Source: Paenibacillus typhae (GTDB taxonomy: Bacteria > Bacillota > Bacilli > Paenibacillales > Paenibacillaceae). From it: a stretch of DNA of 64,000 nucleotides. The notes under the pieces were generated by a model. That model worked only from the letters and a program-made list of their open reading frames with translations. It did no database searches and was not told where the DNA came from. Where the stretch lies: NCBI RefSeq assembly GCF_900099765.1, contig NZ_FNDX01000005.1:187952-251951 (forward strand), given 5' to 3'. Positions 60,251 to 64,000 of the stretch are shown piece by piece; the stretch's first letter is position 1; each line of letters starts with the position of its first letter. The translations under genes and the position numbers were made by a program.

Positions 60251-63200
60251 ATGAGCCGTTATTATTTTGATTCGGGCCAATTTGTAATGGAGCAGTTTCA
60301 TGAAAATAAACCGTTTGCCAGCTTCCTGCCGGGGCTTGCCGGACTCAAAGGTATTCCCATGTGGACGTTCTATGTGAACCGCGGGCAGGGGGTGTGCGGC
60401 TTCGGGGTACGCGATAAAAACTCGCCGATCATGGAGTTCTCACCGGCCAGCATCTCTTACAAGAACGTGGCATCGTCCGGGTTCCGCACTTTTATTAAGC
60501 TGGGGGAGCATCGGGAGGTCTATGAGCCGTTCCAGTCCTCACATCCGGACCCGGCGGTGAAGCGGAAAATGACGATCCTGCCGAACGGGCTGACGATTGA
60601 GGAGGAGCATGCCGGATACGGTCTAAAAACGGCGGTTCATTATTTTAATCTGCCAAACGATGATTATGCGGCGCTGGTGCGGCGGGTGGAGATTGAGAAT
60701 ACAGGCGGTACGGAGCGGTCTCTGGAACTGCTGGACGGTCTGCCGGAGATCCTTCCGTACGGATCGGCCAACAGCGCCTATAAGGAAATGGGCAACCTGC
60801 TGCGCAGCTGGATGGAGGTCTATAATCTGGAGCAGGGCATTCCCTTCTACAAGCTGCGTTCCAGTACAAATGATGATGCTGAGATCAGTGAGATCCAAAA
60901 CGGCCATTTCTATCTGTCTTTTACAGCGGAGGGGGAGCGGCTGCGGCCGGTTGTTGATTTTGAGGTGATTTTCGGGGCTAATACATCGCTTGCTTATCCG
61001 GACCGCTTTGCCGGTCTGACGCTTGATGAGCTGCTTGCAGAGCCGCAATATCCGGTGAACAAGGTGCCCTGCGGCTTCAGCGGTGTTCAGCGGACACTGG
61101 CTCCGGGCGGCAAGCTGACACTGAACACCATTATCGGGCATGTCAGTGACATCGATAAAATCAACCGCAAGGCTGACCGGCTCTGCCGCGACGAATATAT
61201 CACCGGCAAAATGCTGGAGGCTGCCGAGCTGACCGAGAATCTGACTGCGGATATTGCTACGCGCACCTCCTCCGCTATTTTTGACGCGTACTGCCGCCAG
61301 TCCTATCTCGATAATTTTCTGCGCGGCGGGTACCCGTTTATTTTCGACAATGGAAAAGACGGCTTTGTGGTGCATCTCTACTCACGCAAGCACGGCGATA
61401 TGGAGCGGGACTATAACTTTTTCTCGCTGGCTCCGGAGTATTACTCGCAGGGGAACGGTAACTTCCGCGATATGAACCAGAACCGGCGGAACGATGTGTT
61501 TTTTCATCCGCAGGTCGGCAGCTTTAACATCAAAATGTTCTACAGCCTGATCCAGGCGGACGGCTATAATCCGCTAAGCGTGCAGGGAACGAGCTTTGAG
61601 GTGCTGCCGGAGCATGCTGCGCAGCTTAAAGAGTGGATTGAGAACGCTGCGGCGGATCATCAGGCGGAGCTTGCAGCCCTGTGCCTCGGCAAATTCACAC
61701 CAGGCCGGCTGATTAATTACATCGCGGATCATCAGGTGGAGCTCAAGACGGATGAGCAGGAATTCCTCAGCGGTGTGCTGGCCCTGTCCCAACAAAATAT
61801 CGAAGCCGCCTTCGGTGAAGGCTTCTGGAGCGATCACTGGACCTACAACCTGGATCTGGTTGAAGGCTATCTGGAGGTATTCCCGGATAAGCTGGCGGAG
61901 CTGCTGTTCGGCGATGAATCCTATACGTTCTACGACAGCCCTGCTTATGTGCTGCCGCGCAGCGAGAAGTATGTGATCAGCGGCGGCAAGGTGCGGCAGT
62001 ACGGCGCACTGCTCGAGGATGAGGAGAAGCTGCACCGGCTGCACCGCAAGGCAGGCGATACCCAGTGGCTGCGCACGGAAGGCGGCACCGGGGAGATCTA
62101 CCGCACCAGCCTGTTCGTCAAAATGCTCTCGCTGGCGCTGAACAAATTTGCAACTCTTGATCCCTATGGCATGGGCGTGGAGATGGAGGGCAACAAGCCG
62201 GGCTGGAATGATGCGATGAACGGCCTGCCGGGCCTGTTCGGCTCCGGGATGAGCGAGACGTTTGAGCTCAAGCGGATGCTTGTGTTTATGCTGGAGGCGC
62301 TGGAAAGCCTAGGAGTGCCGGAAGTAGAGGCCGCTCGGGAGCTGGCTGGGGCACAGGAGGTACAGGAGGTACAGGAGCTGCAGGGATTGCAGGGAATGCA
62401 GGGATTGCAGGCGGCACAAGGAGCTCAAGGAGCTCAAGGGTTGCAGGAGCTGCAGGAGTCACAAGGGACGCAGGAGCTGCTAACGGACCTGGGGGCTGCT
62501 GTAGGCGTAGTATCGCTGCCCGTAGAAATTGCGCTGCTGCTGGAACGTGTGCTGGGCGCAGTAACTAAGCTGTTGGCTGGCGGGCTGGATGATTTCGGCT
62601 ATTGGGACACCGTTGCTGCAGCACGCGAGACTTACCGGGAGAGCATCCGCTTCGGCATTAGCGGAGAACAGGCTGAAGTAAGCCTGGCTGTAATCCGTGA
62701 AGCGCTGGGCAAATTCCTGGATAAAGTAAATACAGGGATTGAGCGGGCGGTAACGCTGGGCGGCGGACTGGTGCCGACGTATTTCCGCTTTGAGGCGGTG
62801 CGTTACCAGCCGGTAACGGATGAAGCCGGCAAACCGGTGATCAGCGGCTATGGTTTGCCTAAGGCAGTAGTAGAGGAATTCGAGGCTGCAGCTCTGCCGT
62901 ACTTCCTGGAGGGGCCGGCGCGCTGGCTCAAGACGCTGGACAGTCATGAGCAGGCCAAGGAGATTTACAGCAGAGTTAAAGGCAGCGGACTGTTCGATCC
63001 GGTAACCTCAATGTACCGTACCTCGGTATCGCTTGAAGAGGAATCACATGAGATCGGGCGTATCCGGGCCTTTACTCCGGGCTGGCAGGAGCGGGAGTCG
63101 AACTTCCTGCATATGTCCTACAAGTATCTGCTGGCACTCCTGAAGGAGGGGCTGTATGAGGAATTCTACAGTGAGATGCAAACCTCGCTGATTCCGTTCC

Positions 63201-63658
63201 TGGAACCGGCTGTATACGGCCGCAGCACGCTGGAGAATTCCTCCTTTATCAGCACGGGCGGCAATCCGGACCCGCTGACCCATGGCCGGGGCTTTGTGGC
63301 CAGACTCAGCGGCTCGACGGCTGAGTTCCTCAGCATGTGGAGAACGATGATGGCGGGCAGCCGGATGTTTGCCTTTGAGGACGGGGAGCTGACGGTGGAG
63401 CTGGCTCCAGCCCTGCCGGGCTGGCTGTTTGACGAACAGGGCGAGCTGATGTTCACCTTCCTGGGCAGAACGGCAGTAACGTATCATAACCCGCGCCGGG
63501 CCGATACCTATGGCGCGGAGCGGGCCGTCATCGGCAAGCTTACGCTGACCTATGGCGACGGAAGCAGCCGGCAGGTCGACGGGGCGCTGCTTCGCGGTGA
63601 CGAGGCCGAGGCCCTGCGCCGGGGCGAGATCACCGCAATCCGGGCGGAGCTGGTGTAA
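60251..63658 (+). CDS. GH94 family phosphorylase (1,2-beta-oligoglucan phosphorylase-like)
   Basis: A 1135-residue inverting phosphorylase. The N-terminal beta domain (PFASFLPGLAGLKGIPMWTF, VRDKNSPIMEFSPAS) and the helical barrel with GNKPGWNDAMNGLPG, where Asp654 is the expected general acid, identify GH94. The length and N-terminus resemble the 1,2-beta-oligoglucan (sophoro-oligosaccharide) phosphorylases of Listeria and Lachnoclostridium rather than the ~800-residue cellobiose phosphorylases. Residues about 700-743 are a Gln-rich triplet repeat inserted after the active-site region. ATG 60251 has AGGAGG 7 bases upstream. It lies 30 bases after the GH30 gene, in one transcript. Confidence 0.9.
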   Translation: MSRYYFDSGQFVMEQFHENKPFASFLPGLAGLKGIPMWTFYVNRGQGVCGFGVRDKNSPIMEFSPASISYKNVASSGFRTFIKLGEHREVYEPFQSSHPDPAVKRKMTILPNGLTIEEEHAGYGLKTAVHYFNLPNDDYAALVRRVEIENTGGTERSLELLDGLPEILPYGSANSAYKEMGNLLRSWMEVYNLEQGIPFYKLRSSTNDDAEISEIQNGHFYLSFTAEGERLRPVVDFEVIFGANTSLAYPDRFAGLTLDELLAEPQYPVNKVPCGFSGVQRTLAPGGKLTLNTIIGHVSDIDKINRKADRLCRDEYITGKMLEAAELTENLTADIATRTSSAIFDAYCRQSYLDNFLRGGYPFIFDNGKDGFVVHLYSRKHGDMERDYNFFSLAPEYYSQGNGNFRDMNQNRRNDVFFHPQVGSFNIKMFYSLIQADGYNPLSVQGTSFEVLPEHAAQLKEWIENAAADHQAELAALCLGKFTPGRLINYIADHQVELKTDEQEFLSGVLALSQQNIEAAFGEGFWSDHWTYNLDLVEGYLEVFPDKLAELLFGDESYTFYDSPAYVLPRSEKYVISGGKVRQYGALLEDEEKLHRLHRKAGDTQWLRTEGGTGEIYRTSLFVKMLSLALNKFATLDPYGMGVEMEGNKPGWNDAMNGLPGLFGSGMSETFELKRMLVFMLEALESLGVPEVEAARELAGAQEVQEVQELQGLQGMQGLQAAQGAQGAQGLQELQESQGTQELLTDLGAAVGVVSLPVEIALLLERVLGAVTKLLAGGLDDFGYWDTVAAARETYRESIRFGISGEQAEVSLAVIREALGKFLDKVNTGIERAVTLGGGLVPTYFRFEAVRYQPVTDEAGKPVISGYGLPKAVVEEFEAAALPYFLEGPARWLKTLDSHEQAKEIYSRVKGSGLFDPVTSMYRTSVSLEEESHEIGRIRAFTPGWQERESNFLHMSYKYLLALLKEGLYEEFYSEMQTSLIPFLEPAVYGRSTLENSSFISTGGNPDPLTHGRGFVARLSGSTAEFLSMWRTMMAGSRMFAFEDGELTVELAPALPGWLFDEQGELMFTFLGRTAVTYHNPRRADTYGAERAVIGKLTLTYGDGSSRQVDGALLRGDEAEALRRGEITAIRAELV
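62350..62478 (+). repeat. Gln-rich 9-bp microsatellite inside the GH94 gene
   Basis: About fourteen imperfect 9-bp units (caggagctg, cagggattg, caaggagct) code for repeated Gln-Glu/Gly-X triplets such as QELQGLQGMQGLQ. The frame is kept throughout. Confidence 0.9.
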
Positions 63659-63673
63659 GGTTAAGATGTGGAG

Positions 63674-63699
63674 GGAGGCCGTTGAGGCCTCCTTTTTTT
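63674..63699 (+). terminator. Terminator of the GH30-GH94 unit
   Basis: GGAGGCC, loop GTTGA, GGCCTCC then seven T's. Confidence 0.92.
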
Positions 63700-63713
63700 G
63701 CTGCTCAGACGGC

Positions 63714-63995
63714 CAGGGAGGCGAATTCGCTCCTGAATTCCGCCGCGAGCGCGTCCGGTGCGTAAATCAAAGGAAAAAATCCCTTTGATTCAGCCGCTAG
63801 CGTGCGGAAAGGCTCGATCAAAGGGAAAGATCCCTTTGATTCCGCAGTCAGCGGGTAGAAGGGCCTAATCAAAGGGAAAAATCCCTTTGATTGAGCCGCT
63901 AGCCGCAGCAACGAGCAAAATAGAGGGAAAAATCCCACTAACTCAGCCAAAGGTAGCTCAATCAGCACGCAATAGAGGGAAAAATCCCACTAACT
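63714..63995. repeat. Palindromic repeat array C (at least six units, 51-bp period)
   Basis: A degenerate unit near 63714 is followed by units at 63765, 63816, 63867, 63919 and 63971. The first three clear ones are AATCAAAGGG-AAAAA-type palindromes ending CCCTTTGATT. The last two read AATAGAGGGAAAAATCCCAC followed by TAACT. The TCCC cores are 51, 51, 51 and 52 bp apart. The ~25-bp stretches between are also related (CAGCCGCTAGC, GAGCCGCTAGC). The array runs to the window edge and may continue. Confidence 0.88.
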
Positions 63996-64000
63996 CAGCC

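Noticed and set aside
63705..63968. An 87-residue minus-strand frame with 17-residue repeats
   Set aside because: It is produced by the 51-bp period of array C; arm changes follow DNA/RNA pairing rather than a protein, and no ribosome site is visible.
63714..63995. CRISPR array
   Set aside because: Repeat and spacer lengths (about 26/25) look suggestive, but the repeats vary with compensatory arm changes, the spacers resemble each other, and no cas genes are present.

Overview
The window looks like a chromosomal segment of a Paenibacillus-type Firmicute. The evidence is moderately high GC, AGGAGG-type ribosome binding sites, frequent GTG/TTG starts, SinI/SinR- and TasA-type proteins, CsoR and CzrA metal sensors, YezD and YwbE families, and families of short palindromic intergenic repeats. 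No rRNA, tRNA, phage, insertion sequence or CRISPR array was seen. All assignments come from reading the sequence and from family knowledge; no search was run.

Layout. 1-3391: odhA and the 5' part of odhB (2-oxoglutarate dehydrogenase), minus strand. 3765-8197: a biofilm-matrix module. A class I c-di-GMP riboswitch leads into a 50-residue SinI-type anti-repressor. A convergent SinR-type repressor follows, then a control region with four GTTCT-type boxes, and an operon for a Lys/Glu-repeat surface protein, a SipW-type signal peptidase and two TasA/camelysin-family fibre proteins. 8225-14631: aldo/keto reductase, a small protein, an MFS exporter with its PadR regulator, a GGDEF/HD-GYP c-di-GMP enzyme, a 32-residue peptide and a DUF5317 membrane protein. 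14738-18867: copper regulon (csoR, copZ, copA, nitroreductase) with two CsoR operators. 19425-23191: TPP-riboswitch-controlled thiamine-precursor transporter, interrupted by a repeat array. 23204-26606: a CorA-like membrane protein, a general-stress flavin-fold protein and an EAL phosphodiesterase. 26702-31237: two-component system plus lantibiotic-immunity-type ABC transporter. 31309-35522: zinc/cadmium regulon (ArsR sensor, CzcD, P-type ATPase). 35709-43776: chemoreceptor, LDH-like enzyme, CcdC, GlsB, lactonase and a membrane-anchored alpha/beta hydrolase. 43922-47465: sulfate ABC transporter without its ATPase, plus YezD. 47576-57717: mixed metabolic genes (Nnr repair enzyme, serine dehydratase sdaAB/sdaAA, GNATs, SDRs, HNH nuclease). 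57767-63658: LacI regulator, GH30 glycosidase and GH94 phosphorylase.

How it works together. The most interesting theme is c-di-GMP: a riboswitch in front of a SinI anti-repressor, with a GGDEF/HD-GYP enzyme and an EAL enzyme within 23 kb. If the riboswitch controls SinI, c-di-GMP would act on SinR and so on the matrix operon, a wiring different from the Spo0A control of sinI in Bacillus subtilis. A second theme is a family of short palindromes (TAGxGGxxAAAATCCxACTA type) in three intergenic arrays (20454-20640, 55400-55588, 63714-63995). They are spaced about 51 or 62 bp apart, close to whole helical turns, with the same 51/62/51 pattern in two unrelated places.
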